Shown here piece by piece: positions 1-12,000 of a stretch of 64,000 bases of DNA; the first letter of the stretch is position 1; each line of letters opens with the position of its first letter. Both the position numbers and the translations under genes were made by a program. The notes below the pieces were generated by a model that worked only from the letters and a program-made list of their open reading frames with translations, had not been told where the DNA came from and ran no database searches. The stretch spans positions 77,771,422-77,835,421 of the forward strand of contig CP142456.1 of NCBI GenBank assembly GCA_038049695.1, given 5' to 3'. Origin of the DNA: Cinnamomum chago. Its lineage: Eukaryota > Streptophyta > Magnoliopsida > Laurales > Lauraceae.

Positions 1-1711
1 TGATAATCAAATTTTGAACTCTATTGATTGAAAGGTCATATATCGATTTAAGTGGCATTGAAGAAATCAAGCAGCCAATTATTCTTGTTGCATCCTTCTG
101 TCTCTCTCTCCCTCCTTCCCCTCCTAGACCATCCTTACCACTCTTGTTCTTCCTCTTGTTGTAACAGGCCCTCACCAAAAACTATCAGTTCATTCTTTGA
201 TTGGAGTGTAGCTAGCTAATATGTGCACCATGTCAATCTCTTCCATAGGACTTCCCTGTGAGACATTGTGCTCACCTTCAAACAGAATGCTGCAGCATAC
301 AATAGGAATATATTTTTTTTCCCTCCTAAAAAAGGGTGATTGAGTTGCATAAGCTGATTTGCAGATGAGACAAGGCTGCTGAAGGACTTGGGTTTAATGA
401 TGTTTTGGGCTCAGATGTGGGTTTTCATAATGTGTCTGTTGTTATTTTGGTTTGATGTTTTATGTCACTGAACCTTTTCGCTCTAGTAAAATCCATTTTT
501 TTAGCCCAAAACAAAATATGCCATGAATTTACTGATTGAAAATAGTCGAAAGAAGATGCCAAAAAAATACAAGGGAAGTGGAATTAATCATATATCAAAA
601 ATTAAATTCATTGGATATTGCTAGCATAATAACCCGTGCTAAACACAGGCATGCTTACCAATAAAACTTACAACAACATATATAAAAAATAATTAAAAAG
701 AAATTCAGATCATATACAATCATCCCCAAACACTTACTAACATAGAACAACAAAAAAAGGGGATTTTTATTTTTCTAATCCAAGAGTTTATGGCATATAA
801 ATGGTGTAAAAGAAGTAGGGTGAATAGGAAAGAGGATAACACGTACAAGTTGTTGAAAGTTGTTGCATGTGGAAGTGGGAGAGAATGCCCCACCAAAAAT
901 AAAAAATAAAAAAAATAAGTGGAGAGAGAATGTGAGTAAGTTTTAGAGAAGGGATATAAATCCCGGTCAAAATTAATAGTTACCGTAAAATTTAGTTTTA
1001 AAGCCCTCGGCTTTAATATAGTATAACTGCGGCGGCAGCCCGCAGGAACTATTTTCTAGTTCCGCCACTGTTAAAATAGAAAGGTGATAAATGATGATCC
1101 CGAAACAATAAAATCTCTTCCCTCACAGATATTGAAGTCTATTTCAAGCCTTGTGTCTTCTTTGACATTCAAAAACTTTTATCCGACTTCTTCAATTAAA
1201 TTAAAGTTTTTCTCATGTAATTGTTGTTTGCATCATCATCATCATCAATATTGTGGCGTCCACGCTCCAAATCCCTAAACTGATCTATCCGGACATTCCC
1301 TGTTTTACATTTTCAAATCCAAGTGCAGCCCATTGAGACCCCTGGAGTTGCTTATTCCAGTACTACAATGCAAAATTGGACAACTGTGTCACTTTGCTTC
1401 AGAATCACACAATTGCTACATAGTTGATTAATTCAGCCCATGAAATATCTTATTTTGCAGCTATTGATTAATGTTGAGTTCAAACTATAACTGATGGCCA
1501 TGAAGATGTAATTTGTATATATATTCACACATATATGCAAGCATAAGAAGACACGTAGAACAACAGATAATCCTTCATCTAATGCTAATATCCCTGTTAA
1601 TCTACCCTGTGGGCGTTACAAACTTGCTTTATTCTCAAATATTTCCCAACTCCAAACAGCATTCAGTAAATTAAAATGGGAAGAGAGAGTTCTTCATTTA
1701 GACATGATTTT
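1..1711. other. Left flank: no gene recognised; LIR1 3' region at its right end
   Basis: AT-rich sequence without a convincing coding segment in either direction; the short open frames have no recognisable protein features. The last 200-300 bp before 1712 should include the LIR1 3' UTR, which I cannot bound. Around 620-660 the words 'cgtgctaaacacaggc' resemble those flanking a hAT insertion near 60.49 kb, so part of this stretch may be a dispersed repeat. Confidence 0.5.
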
Positions 1712-2173
1712 CTATTTGTAGACACCCTTTTGATACTCAGGCTCGCAGAATTCTCCACCAAGATCGTCACAGGCCTCCGCTGGGAACACCCTGCAGCACA
1801 AATCAAAGTAACAAAGGTCATGTCATCATATTTTATAGATATACATAGCCCATTTCAGGGAAATGAGCTATTTCATGAAATATGTTTGGGTTGAAAGACT
1901 CTCTGGAAACAACTGCTGATGCTTTAAAATGTTCAAGGAAAAACACATTTAAACCTGTTTGGTAGTCAGTCTTCTCTCAGTTCCACAGAAAATATGAGCA
2001 ATTTGTGCCTAAATCTCACAAAGAGTTTCTGTGATTTTGCAAACAAGGGTTCTCCAGGTATAAGGAATTATTAAAATGGAGAATGTGAACACTTCTATTT
2101 TTCCAGAAGATAAGCATCCCAACACTAATGCAATTCAGGAATTCCATCAGAATTGCACATAATCAAAACACCC

Positions 2174-2266
<93 letters not shown>

Positions 2267-2783
2267 ACAGATTTGGACATAATCAAACACCCCCTAATCT
2301 TTTCTTTGCTTTCAACAACCAAGCACTTGCAACTATCAAGAAATTATCCAAAGAGGCTTACGTTTTGGGTTCGCTGTATTCGACATAATCTCTATCAACT
2401 TCCTCTTTAACCACCCCATCTTTGGTGCTGCTGGCCTGTGCTTTGAGCTTCACTTCAGGATACATTTCCGCATCACAAGCGTCCCCACCAACTGTATCAC
2501 ATGCCTCTGCAGGAAACACACTGCAAATATGCATTCAAAGAACAAATTTTTATTCATCTCTATACAATTTTAATAGGTAATGAGAGAGAGAGAGAGAGCG
2601 AGCAGCTTACGAAGTTGTGGAGCTGTAATCAACTGTAGATGTTTCTGGGGTGGCAGCAGGAGCTTTGATCCTTGGAAGGGTAAGTGTGTTCTGCTGTCTG
2701 AGAGATGGTTTCCATGATGGTGAAGTCCTGGTGGTAGTGGCTGTGAAAGGTAGGGAGGATGGAAAGCAGAGAGCTGATTGCAT
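1712..2783 (-). CDS. LIR1: Light-regulated protein LIR1, chloroplastic (3 exons)
   Basis: Exons read on the minus strand: 2783-2611, 2520-2362 and 1790-1712 (stop TAG). All junctions are GT-AG and the joined frame gives 136 residues. Residues 1-57 are rich in Ser/Thr/Pro and poor in acidic residues, as in a chloroplast transit peptide. Two related Cys-containing modules follow, each opening with VFPAEAC: residues 59-82 with the core VGGDAC, and residues 112-135 with the core LGGEFCEPEY. This paired-module layout and the near C-terminal end are typical of LIR1, which is about 130 residues in rice. Known role of the family: LIR1 binds leaf-type ferredoxin-NADP reductase and strengthens its attachment to the thylakoid tethers TIC62 and TROL, releasing it in the light. 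Transcription is light- and clock-controlled, and motif matches upstream agree with this. The ATG at 2783 is chosen because it gives the full transit peptide and lies about 75 bp downstream of a TATA-like sequence. No neighbouring gene suggests a functional cluster. Confidence 0.93.
2179..2265. repeat. (CT)n microsatellite in LIR1 intron 2 / exon 2 flank
   Basis: An uninterrupted CT dinucleotide run of about 87 bp lies inside the second intron of LIR1 (1791-2361), about 100 bp downstream of exon 2 in gene orientation. It generates spurious Leu/Ser or Arg/Glu open frames on both strands. Confidence 0.97.
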
Positions 2784-3020
2784 TGTGTGATGGTTATTTG
2801 GAATGAATTTGCTATGGGCTATGGGGAATGTGAGTGGGATGGGGTGTTTGTAACTTTATAATTGGGGGATTTTGGGTGTGTTGTTTGAATTGGATAAGGA
2901 TGCAATCAGTCCTCCATGGAATGGGAAGGCAAGATTTTTGGGAGTAGATAAGGTGGTGTTGTCTTCACTGTAGAAGATTGTAAAAGAGGGTCTATCAACT
3001 TTGGAGATATTTTTTTTCCT
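2784..3020 (-). promoter_or_regulatory. LIR1 promoter with TATA-like box, evening element, CCA1 site and I-boxes
   Basis: Upstream of the LIR1 ATG on the minus strand, a TATA-like ATTATAAA lies near 2852-2860. An exact evening element AAAATATCT lies at 3013-3005 and an exact CCA1-binding site AAAAATCT at 2939-2932. Two I-box cores GATAAGG are on the plus strand at 2893-2899 and 2947-2953. All sit within 230 bp of the start codon. The motifs are seen directly; their function is inferred from known clock and light regulation of LIR1-type genes. Single motifs of 7-9 bp occur by chance, so the clustering carries the weight. Confidence 0.6.
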
Positions 3021-3289
3021 AAACATTGACAAGTCTCTCTCCCACACACACACACTCCTAGAGCTGCTACTACGATCAGGCAAAACCTCGACCTGGATGA
3101 CCCAACCTTGAAATTTGGTATGGGCTGACCTTTGGCCAAGTTTTGAAGCCCACATGAATTTGGATGGGGTTTGGGCTTATGTTTTGTTATGGCAATATTA
3201 CCCATATACTTGTAATGGAAAAGATTCTCTTGTGCATGGTTCGCATGGACACTTGCACAGTTAATACTCCCATTTGAGCGGAGCCCATT

Positions 3290-3510
3290 CTCAATAGACG
3301 CCCCTCTGGTGGAATCCGGTCGATACATTTTTGGCGATTTGTATCTTTTTTAGCGCCGTATTGTGAACTCACGACCAGTTAGCCCTGATATCATATTAAG
3401 TTTCATCGACTAAACATTTATACCAAAACCTCGATGCATTAGTAGAGGCTGTATAAATACTTTTTGATACTTCCTTTACGGTAGAGCCCACTCCTCAATA
3501 CAATTTCCAT
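3290..3510. repeat. Dispersed repeat family R1, copy 1
   Basis: Shares ordered words with 9590-9870 and 39300-39540: 'tggaacccggt', 'tttagcgcc', 'accatattaagttt', 'aaaacctcgatgcattag', 'agaggc...aaatactttt'. On the minus strand it contains a TATCAGGGCTAACTGG word beside a GTGAGTTC word, comparable with the 'GGTATCAGAGC' words of tRNA-derived or LTR primer regions. The superfamily is not resolved. Confidence 0.6.
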
Positions 3511-3905
3511 GTGAACCTTGCGCTGGAGATCGTTTTTCTACTTATACTATATGAGAGCATAGACAATAATACCTAAACCAAACTATATGTAGATTTGGAA
3601 AACATTATATCCTTCAAAAGCGAACTACAGATGAGTACAGACTTGGCCCAGTTCGAGTCAACTCAACTTGCATTATTCTTGGGTATAAAATTTTCAATTA
3701 GGCTTAAGCCTGAGTTGCCTGACTTCATGTTCGGGATTCATTTGGGTGATGCGTGCAATTTTCTGTCCACCCATATTAAAAAAAAAAAAAAAAATGATCT
3801 TAAGCTGGGGCAACACCCAACCCAGTCAAGCCGCATCCAAATGCCACCCACCAAAGCAGTTTTTAATAGGGGCAGGCTGCAGCTAACCAAGTCCCAATTG
3901 GGTCA

Positions 3906-4131
3906 ACTCTAAGGGGTTGGCCGAGTGATCATGACCACGGTTCCTCCCTCTTCCAAAGCTAGAGGTCTTGATATCGACCCCCAGTTCCCCCCTCTTCAGG
4001 AACCAAAGGTTGAGTCCACTTGTGCTACCACCTGAGGGCTACAAGGGTTTTACCCGGCTTCTCTCTAGGCCCGGATGGATTAGTCCAATCCAAAGAGGTG
4101 GGAACCTCCGTTAACAAAAAAAAAAAAAAAA
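3906..4131 (+). mobile_element. tRNA-related SINE with 17-bp target-site duplication
   Basis: The element begins with a box-A-like tract (ggggttggccgagtg), includes a 'gtggtagcac'-type segment in reverse, and ends in a run of A. It is bracketed by an exact 17-bp direct repeat, AAGTCCCAATTGGGTCA, at 3889-3905 and 4132-4148. The poly(A) tail next to the right repeat is the mark of LINE-assisted retroposition. A second copy lies at 14118-14341 on the opposite strand. Confidence 0.85.
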
Positions 4132-4777
4132 AAGTCCCAATTGGGTCATGGTAACTGAGTCTCTTATTTTAAAAACTTGGAAACTCAATTCAACTCAGAA
4201 TGTCAGCAAAACGAGTAGTGAGTTACAGACGGGTGAATCGCAATTTAGTTTTAGCAATATGGGTGAGTCTATCAACAATGGGTTGAACATCGCTGGCCTA
4301 AACAAATGCAAGCCCATTCACTTAATTGTTGGGCTATGGAGGCATTGATTGAGTAGGCTTGGGTCCAAAAAATTAAGCAAAGTATATTTAGGCAAAGGCC
4401 AAGGCATAAATAGGCTATTGGACTTACTAAGCCTGGCCTAGCTCATGGGCTTAATGTTTACCCATTTTCAGCCAATAGCAGGCTGGGCTTGGGCTTTGTT
4501 GAACACGGTCCAGATTGTGTACAACTTTACTGGCCCATTGGCCGTCCTTGGGCTTAGCTTTAAGGCCTAGTTGGAAATGGTTGGACTTGGCCCTTCCATT
4601 GGTAGGCTCTAACTTTTAATATTGAAGTGTGTATCTTAACCTTTTACAAAAAGCATGCAAAATGAACCGTTTGATTGCAGCAGCAGAACAGTACATTAGG
4701 TGGATCCCTGATGGATGCCTAGGATCATCTAATCAGGGATTGTCCATGCCTCCTTTGCCGTTTTGAGACCACACTGA

Positions 4778-5474
4778 GGTGGCGTTTGGCTACTCTTCTT
4801 TTTACCTCTTAATCTCTTAAAACTGTTTGAAAACTCATTTAGACCGTTTGATAGACAATTTCCCTACCTCTGTTTGAAGCCTCACAAAGAGATTTTGCCT
4901 CTATTTGGGAAAGCCACAGGATCTACCAGATTTGAAACAGACCATGGGGTCTGAAGCGCACAGATGCACGCTGCACTGTAGCAAAAAAACGTGATTCAAA
5001 TGTGGACCGGTATTTTCATGTTTTTTGGATTTTGGGAATCAAAATGGCAATCGAAACCATTGGAAGCATTTAGGAATTAAAACACAGCTATGCAACCAAA
5101 TTAGAACCGTTGATTTGTCCCAGATCTTGAGATATTCGTGAAATACATTAGAACCATAGATTTATATTTTTGGAGTTTTGTGGCCACAAAAGTATGATCT
5201 GAGCCATTGAATCTTTCTAGAAGGATTAAAACAACTTTGACTTGTTTGAGATAAAATTTCAACCGTTGGATGATCACAGATCTTGAGATATTTGCAAAAT
5301 GCCCAGACCATTAGATCTATTTTTACATGTGTCTTACCAAACAGCCTATTTTTAAAATATTTATGTCTTACCAAACAGTTTATTTGTAAAACATCAATTT
5401 CAAACTGCTCCATTTGAAATAGATCTATATCATACAGATCTGTTTCGTAAAGATAAGATTTGCCAAACAAGCCC
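4778..5474. mobile_element. MITE-like element with TGA target duplication
   Basis: Left end GGTGGCGTTTGGC and right end GCCAAACAAGCCC form an imperfect terminal inverted repeat. Both are flanked by TGA (4775-4777 and 5475-5477). The GTTTGG-containing ends and 3-bp duplication resemble the pair at 44.79 and 47.29 kb and suggest a PIF/Harbinger-type non-autonomous element. The inside has no coding sequence; repeated phrases such as 'gatcttgagatatt' occur twice. Confidence 0.5.
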
Positions 5475-7802
5475 TGAACTGGGTCTGGCCTCATCACTGC
5501 ATATGAGGCTATTTGCCTCCCCCAGATAGGACCATTAGATCGAAGTCGTTGTAGGGTTGCAAATGTGGGTAGCATTTGGAGGAGTCTCCTTTTCCGAGTG
5601 GAACCTATGTTTGGATCCGAGAGACATTAGAGCATTATTTAGTTGCAAACAATTGGAGAAATGTTTGTTGGAGCATTCTCCCTAAGAAGGTTTTCAAAAT
5701 GCCCATAGGAAACATACCATTTTGAAATTTAGAATTCTGTCGTCCAAAAGTGATTTTTCACATGGCTAACTCAACAAATTCTCACCATCTAAACTCAACC
5801 AAAGAGGGAATTCAAAATCCAAAAGACAACAATTGTATTGCTATTGGGAGTTCCAAATAAAGAGAATTACTATTAAAAATGCTTGCAGTGAAATAGGTCC
5901 TTAAGATCCAAATCTAGAGCCATGGATATAGGGTCATAAACATTTGGATCCGAAACTGGGTCCTTGTATGTTCCGTCCTGAAGATCTGTACACAAGATGA
6001 TTAGGTTCACAAAGTAAATATATATGGGTTTTAAGGGCTTGAATAACTTGAGTTAAAATTATATTTTAGAGTGTACTTAGCTTTAATCATATATCACTTA
6101 GGGGTTTTTGAGACATGATGTGACATCTTATTCCTTGGCATTTGCAAATGCCTTATTTTTTTTATCAAGCATTTCAAAATTCCAGTTACTTGAATGGTCT
6201 TAAATGACCTTTTAGAATTCAAGAACTCCAACTCCTTTGTTTTTTGGTTGGAATTTCTAGATGTTCAAGTACAAGGGAGCATCCAGATTTCTCACCTTGT
6301 GTGTGAATTCAAAAACTCCACAGAAAGGAATTTATTGAATTCTAGCAAAGAAACAAGCTCTTAAGATTGCATCTAGTTACAATTGAGAGTGGCCGTGGCC
6401 TATTTCTTTAGTACAATTCATGAAATTCCTAAAATTCTCGTGACATGGTAGAATTCATAAATGCTCATTTGTACTAGAGCATCTAAAAATTCCACTTAAA
6501 AATAAAAAAGTTGCAGTTCTGAATTTTCAAAAGTCATTTGAGACTTTTTGAGTGGCTGAAATTTTTAAATGCTTATAAAGAAACGTGACATTTATAAATG
6601 TTAGGAGGACAAGATGTCACATCATATCTAAAAAATTCCCGAGATGGTAAATCTTTTGTCATAAGTTCTAGTAAAGAAACTTTACTCGAGAAAATTTTCC
6701 CCCATTGATATTCATTTTTCATCTGGGACAGCTTAGAATGGTACTTGCCACTTCTTCAAAATGCATAGTTCCATGAAGAGAGTACTCATTCGGTACAAAG
6801 GTGGAGCATGAGATTTCTGTTGGACTTATTCAAAGACGGAATCTGGGATGGACATCAGTATAAAATGGGGATGGACATTAGTATAATATGGGACACTCAC
6901 TCAAAGATGGGATGACAGATTTTATGCAAATTCTGATATTATCTTTATTGTGACCTTGATATAGTACTCTATTAGCTTAAACTTTTAGAGTAATTGGTTG
7001 TCAACCATCTTAATCCAACCCAGTTATATATGCACCAAACTCTATTGGCACTAGCCCAATTTTCACTTGAGCTATCTCCATAGGACCGATCATGTTCAAA
7101 ACCTATAATTGGGACAAAGCTCTGATGATGATGATGCTCAAAATACATAGTTACGGGCCAATGTTAATAAGAGTGAACTGTGTTCGGTCTTTTTTTTTTC
7201 AGTAGAAGCACACGATTTCAATTATCCCTCTACAGTCACCAGAAAAGTACTTTCCTGTGAAAGTCCATTCCACCTGCCCTCATTTGGTCATTTCTTGTGG
7301 TCCCATGGACAGCAATACATTGCTTTAGAATGACCCATCATTGCCGGCAACAAACCTTTTTTTCTCACCCAGGAAAATCCACACCCATCACAGTTCTGAT
7401 ATAGTAGTCCCTATGAACACTTTCCAGACACAAAAGGTACGCAGCTATAAATAAAGACAGCCATGCAACCCCACAAGCAAGAACACGATGATGCTGTCTA
7501 CAGATGGGTCAAACACAGTCCCATTGATTCAAAATCTCTTGCATGTGAACTTTCTTAACATTTTCTCTCCACTACAGCCAATCTCTTCAGACTAAAGCAC
7601 CAAGTACCACAAGATTACAAGAAAAGCAGAGCATCAAAAGGCCACAAACATCCAAACCAATGCACCCTCTATTCCATTTGTAACATATTTAAATCCATGT
7701 GGAATACAGAATTAGACCCTCAAAATTAGAAAAACCAAAATACCCAACTACCAGATTCAGCTAATATGAGTTCAGGAAGGCAGAAGTATATATATCCATC
7801 TG
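5475..7802. other. Region downstream of CRN: repeats and probable 3' UTR, no other gene
   Basis: Apart from the inverted-repeat element at 6102-6640, this stretch is AT-rich with no credible coding frame. The last few hundred bases before 7803 are the expected position of the CRN 3' UTR; its end cannot be placed from sequence alone. Confidence 0.5.
6102..6640. mobile_element. MITE with long degenerate terminal inverted repeats
   Basis: The left arm (gatgtgacatctt at about 6116) and right arm (aagatgtcacatcat at about 6611) are inverted copies. The similarity continues inward for over 100 bp: 'aagcatttcaaaattccag' on the left matches the reverse of 'atttaaaaatttcagcc' on the right. No coding capacity. 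A shorter relative with 'gacaacatgtcacattatgtcc' lies near 57.30 kb. I could not identify a convincing target duplication. Confidence 0.6.
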
Positions 7803-10800
7803 TCAGAAGCTATGCAACTGGGTAAGCATGGGAACTAGCTCGTCGCTTGAAGGCCGATCAGCAGGCAAATCTGACAAGCATACAACTGCTATTCTTACTG
7901 CCATCAGCATCTCATCTTCCTCTACTTCTTCCCCAAGAAGAGCCTTATCCAACCCTTGACGAGCCTCCCCTGCTTGCTGTAAATGCCTGAGCCATCTCCC
8001 TAAACTCCCCCCACCCGATTCACTGAAGAATGGGTCCAAGGGGTCTCTCCCAGTTAATAGAACACCCAAAATCACTCCAAAACTGAAGATATCACTTTTA
8101 TCAGTATACCTGTGGACAATGGATCAGGGCTCGCTTAATGTTTAAACACAGACAAACACAACAAACAAGGATTATTAATCAAAGAAAAATAAACTATACC
8201 AACCATTTTCTTTAACACTTCATCAACAACTTAAGGCACGAAACATAAAATAAACTCTACCAACCGTTTTGTTTAACACTTTATGTACCACTTGAAAGAA
8301 GGCACAAAACATACACTGAGAAATCAACAAATTCATAAACAAAACCCGCTGGCTGAATTCATTATCCTCATCATAGCATTATCCCATCAATCTGGGATTG
8401 GCTACTAGACAGCATAACTAGGACCAAAACACTCAACTGAAAAAGATAAAATACTCCAAAGCTAGGACAAAAATGCCTACCAAGAAACTGACAACAAGAA
8501 TCTACGCCCCCACACTCCCCACTCTCTATACCATTCCTAGTATATGAGACATGTTATAGATTAGATTATCATCCTCTTACTGACAAAGGATACAGCTCAT
8601 CTTCGACATTGCAAAACCCATCTACTTTTAAGTTAACTTAGTGAGTTCTATTCTTCCACAAAACCCTATTCAAACATCATGCTCTCAGTACTGACAAAGG
8701 ATACAGCTCATCTTTGACATTGCAAAACCCATCTACTTTAAGTCAATGTAGTGAGTTCTATTCTTCCACGACACCCTATTCAAACATCATGCACTCAGTT
8801 ACCCACAAAATGACATGTTATTTCTCACCACTTCACCTAACACCTTAAATGACCTTCCTCTTTTCAATTTTCATAATACCTTCCACAAGTATCCCTTTGA
8901 TTCATCTGGCAGCCACGGCAATTTCTTGCCTTCTATAAACATGCCAAAACCATCTCAAACAATATAATTTTTTTCCACAATACAATGATATAAAAATTAC
9001 TGTTAATGTACTCATTTCTAATATTTTCAATTCTTGAAACACTGTGCATCCTTTCAAGTATGTGCATCTTGGCTACATGAACTTTAGCCTTTTCCCTTTT
9101 CTCATTGCCAATATCTCAACTTCTCTACTCTCTGACCCACTAGACTTGCACTTTATACATTCGGCCTTGGATCTACTAATTTTTAACGCATTTGATTCGG
9201 AACACTTTGTCCTAACTACAAAGTTCCTACTTATTGTTCACTTACTATCTTATTTTGACTAATTAGAGCACCACTTCATTAAGAACATTAGATACAGGGG
9301 AATCCACTTGAATATGTTAATTAATTTATGCAAGGCAAATAAAAGGGGATAAAAGGGGACCCTTGGTGCAAACTAACTCCAACAGGGACATAGATGTGGC
9401 CACACGAACTATTCTTTACCATAAAATCACCAGTGAATCAAATTATATTTGAAAAAAAAAATACTTGGAGAAAACAATTTAATAGAGAAGCAAGTGTTCA
9501 AGGAACAACCCACAAGTTTACTTTTGAGAAGGTGATCTCAATATAATGACGTTCAAACATATATGAGGGGTATTAAGTTTCCCTCAACTAACCATTCCTA
9601 CCAAAACTTCAGGCGTTAGTAGAGGCAATGGAAATACTTTTCTACACTTCCCTTTGGGTGGAACCCGGTTGGCACACTTTTGGTGACATTGCCGCGACAA
9701 GCACTTTTTTTTAGGGCTGAGGCATTCCTTTTGGGATCCGAACTTGCGACTGCTTGGCTCTAATACCATATTAAGTTTTCATCAGCTAACCATTCTTACC
9801 AAAGCCTCGAGGAGTTAGTAAAGGCAACGGAAATACTTTTCAACACTCCCCCCCTCGGGTGAAACCCGGTTTTTCTCAACAAGGGGATTTTCATTCTCTA
9901 CACAAGTACCCACAACAATAGCATGATTTAGAAAATAACAAGGGGGAAAACAATGGACAACAAGTTACAATCAAATAACAAACTGCTCATGGTAAACTTC
10001 ATCATTGGTTATTGGATATGTTCATAGCTTTTCAATCTTAGTAAAATAACAGAAAATGAACTTGGTCAAATTTCACAATTTGACTAGTGAAATTTGACTA
10101 ACACTACATGCAACCACAACTTAATACAAGCAATAAGAACATAAAAACTAAGCACACCCTCAATCTTCCGGCTTCTGCCAATCTATAGAAAACCAAATTC
10201 TACTTATCAAACTGGTTGTAGCTTCCTCATATGCTATCGGTAAGATAACACATTGACAGACTTGTTTAATGAAATGGTTTATTGCAATTATATCTGCAAC
10301 TTATGTCAATCACATAGCACAATTGTTGGATACGCTATCAAGGTATATTCAATATGATCTCAGGAAAACAATAATTCAAGTGCAAAATTCAAATTTGAAC
10401 TCACTAAAATAGTAAAATTATACCTGCAATTCTGGAAACACTCGGGGGCAATGTAGACTGATGCAACTTCACCCATATTGGGCATGAGTTTTGCCAACCC
10501 ACAGTCTCCCAACCTGGGCTCGAACTCCTCATCCAACAGAATATTGGCAGGCTTCAAATCGTAATGCAGAATCCGGGGGCTGCAATCGAAATGAAGATGC
10601 CGCAGCCCCTTGATAACTCCAACCGCAATTCGATGTCGAATTTCCCACCCAAGCTGCAGCTGGTTCTCCCGGACTCTCATCATTGCGTCTTCAAGGCTAC
10701 CATTCGGCATGTAATCATAAATCAGAGAGTACCGGTCGGATTCCCGAACATACGCTCGTAAGGTCATGAGATTGGGATCACTCAACTGGGCAAGCACTTC

Positions 10801-11328
10801 TAACTCTCTCTGTATCTGTCTCTTCATGGATTTATTCTGTGTCTCAGGAGAACCATTCTCCAATCGTTGGAGCTTCTTGACCGCAACAACATGGCCATTA
10901 TCAAGGACAACTCGATGGTATTTCCCGTTGGGGCTTGATCCAAGCAATTGCGTCTCATTCTCAATCGCGGACTGCAGGGTTTTTGGGGCGATTTTGGGGG
11001 AGAAGACGACAGGGCCTTTGAAAATTGGAGTCCTATTCATATACTGAATGAAGAATCGGACTACAATGGCTAAACAGATTGCGAGAATGAATCCAGAGAG
11101 AGATCCAAAGATGATGCCGAAGAGAATTCTCCAGCCGCGTGTCTTAAATGTGGGAGTTTTGGTGGGAGATGAAGGGGCCTGTGCAACAATTCGGTTGAGG
11201 TGGTTTAAGGGAGAGGTCTTTGATGTTTCTCTACATTCAAGGGATTGGAAGAGGCACAAGAGAAAGAGGCTTTCGAGTAAAATAAGGGTTGTTTGTGTCA
11301 AACAGAATTTGGGTTTTGTAACTGCCAT
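7803..11328 (-). CDS. CRN: CORYNE (CRN/SOL2) receptor-like pseudokinase (2 coding exons)
   Basis: Coding exons 11328-10424 and 8109-7803 (stop TGA) join in frame across a GT-AG intron of 2,314 bp to give 403 residues; Arabidopsis CRN has about 401. An in-frame ATG 8 codons upstream (11352) exists, but the start at 11328 puts a hydrophobic signal sequence (about residues 13-31) at the N terminus and matches family length. After a short extracellular stretch without leucine-rich repeats comes one transmembrane helix (about 68-92), then a kinase-like domain. The ATP-site Lys is present (VAVK, K151). The glycine loop is degenerate, HRD is replaced by HYD (255-257), DFG by DCG (275-277), and APE is kept (294-296). 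The C terminus ends in the family's DELVPMLTQLHSF block. Known role: CRN pairs with CLAVATA2 at the plasma membrane in CLE-peptide perception in shoot and root meristems. The next gene on the same strand is AGD3/VAN3, as in Arabidopsis. Confidence 0.95.
8187..8312. repeat. Tandem duplication, about 62-bp unit, in the CRN intron
   Basis: 8187-8246 and 8248-8312 are similar: 'aataaactataccaacc' versus 'aataaactctaccaacc', 'tttaacactt' in both, and 'ggcac(g/a)aaacat' closing each. It looks like a local duplication that has since diverged. Confidence 0.8.
8578..8798. repeat. Tandem duplication, 111-bp unit, in the CRN intron
   Basis: 8578-8688 and 8689-8798 are near-identical, both opening 'tactgacaaaggatacagc' and both ending in 'caaacatcatgc(t/a)ctcag'. 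Only a handful of differences separate them, indicating a fairly recent duplication. Confidence 0.93.
9590..9875. repeat. Dispersed repeat family R1, copy 2 (in the CRN intron)
   Basis: Contains the R1 block partly twice: 'ctaaccattc.taccaaa.c.tc..g.gttagta.aggcaa.ggaaatactttt' at 9590 and again at 9786. Between them is 'tggctctaataccatattaag', which on the minus strand reads TATGGTATTAGAGCCA, close to the GGTATCAGAGC word of plant retroelement primer sites. It could be the end of an LTR element or a tRNA-derived SINE. Confidence 0.65.
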
Positions 11329-11444
11329 GTAAGAAGAATCAAAACACTCCAAAACACCAACAACAGCTTCAAAAACTTAAAAGATATCAGTAAAAACTCA
11401 AGTTCCTTTCCTGAATAAATTTCTTCTGGGGTTTTCTTCTTCTT

Positions 11445-12000
<556 letters not shown>

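Noticed and set aside
2125-2410. Open frames of Leu-Ser or Arg-Glu repeats on both strands
   Set aside because: They are translations of the CT microsatellite within LIR1 intron 2, not genes.
10564-11332. Plus-strand open frames opposite CRN exon 1
   Set aside because: Shadows of the CRN coding exon, with no domain of their own.
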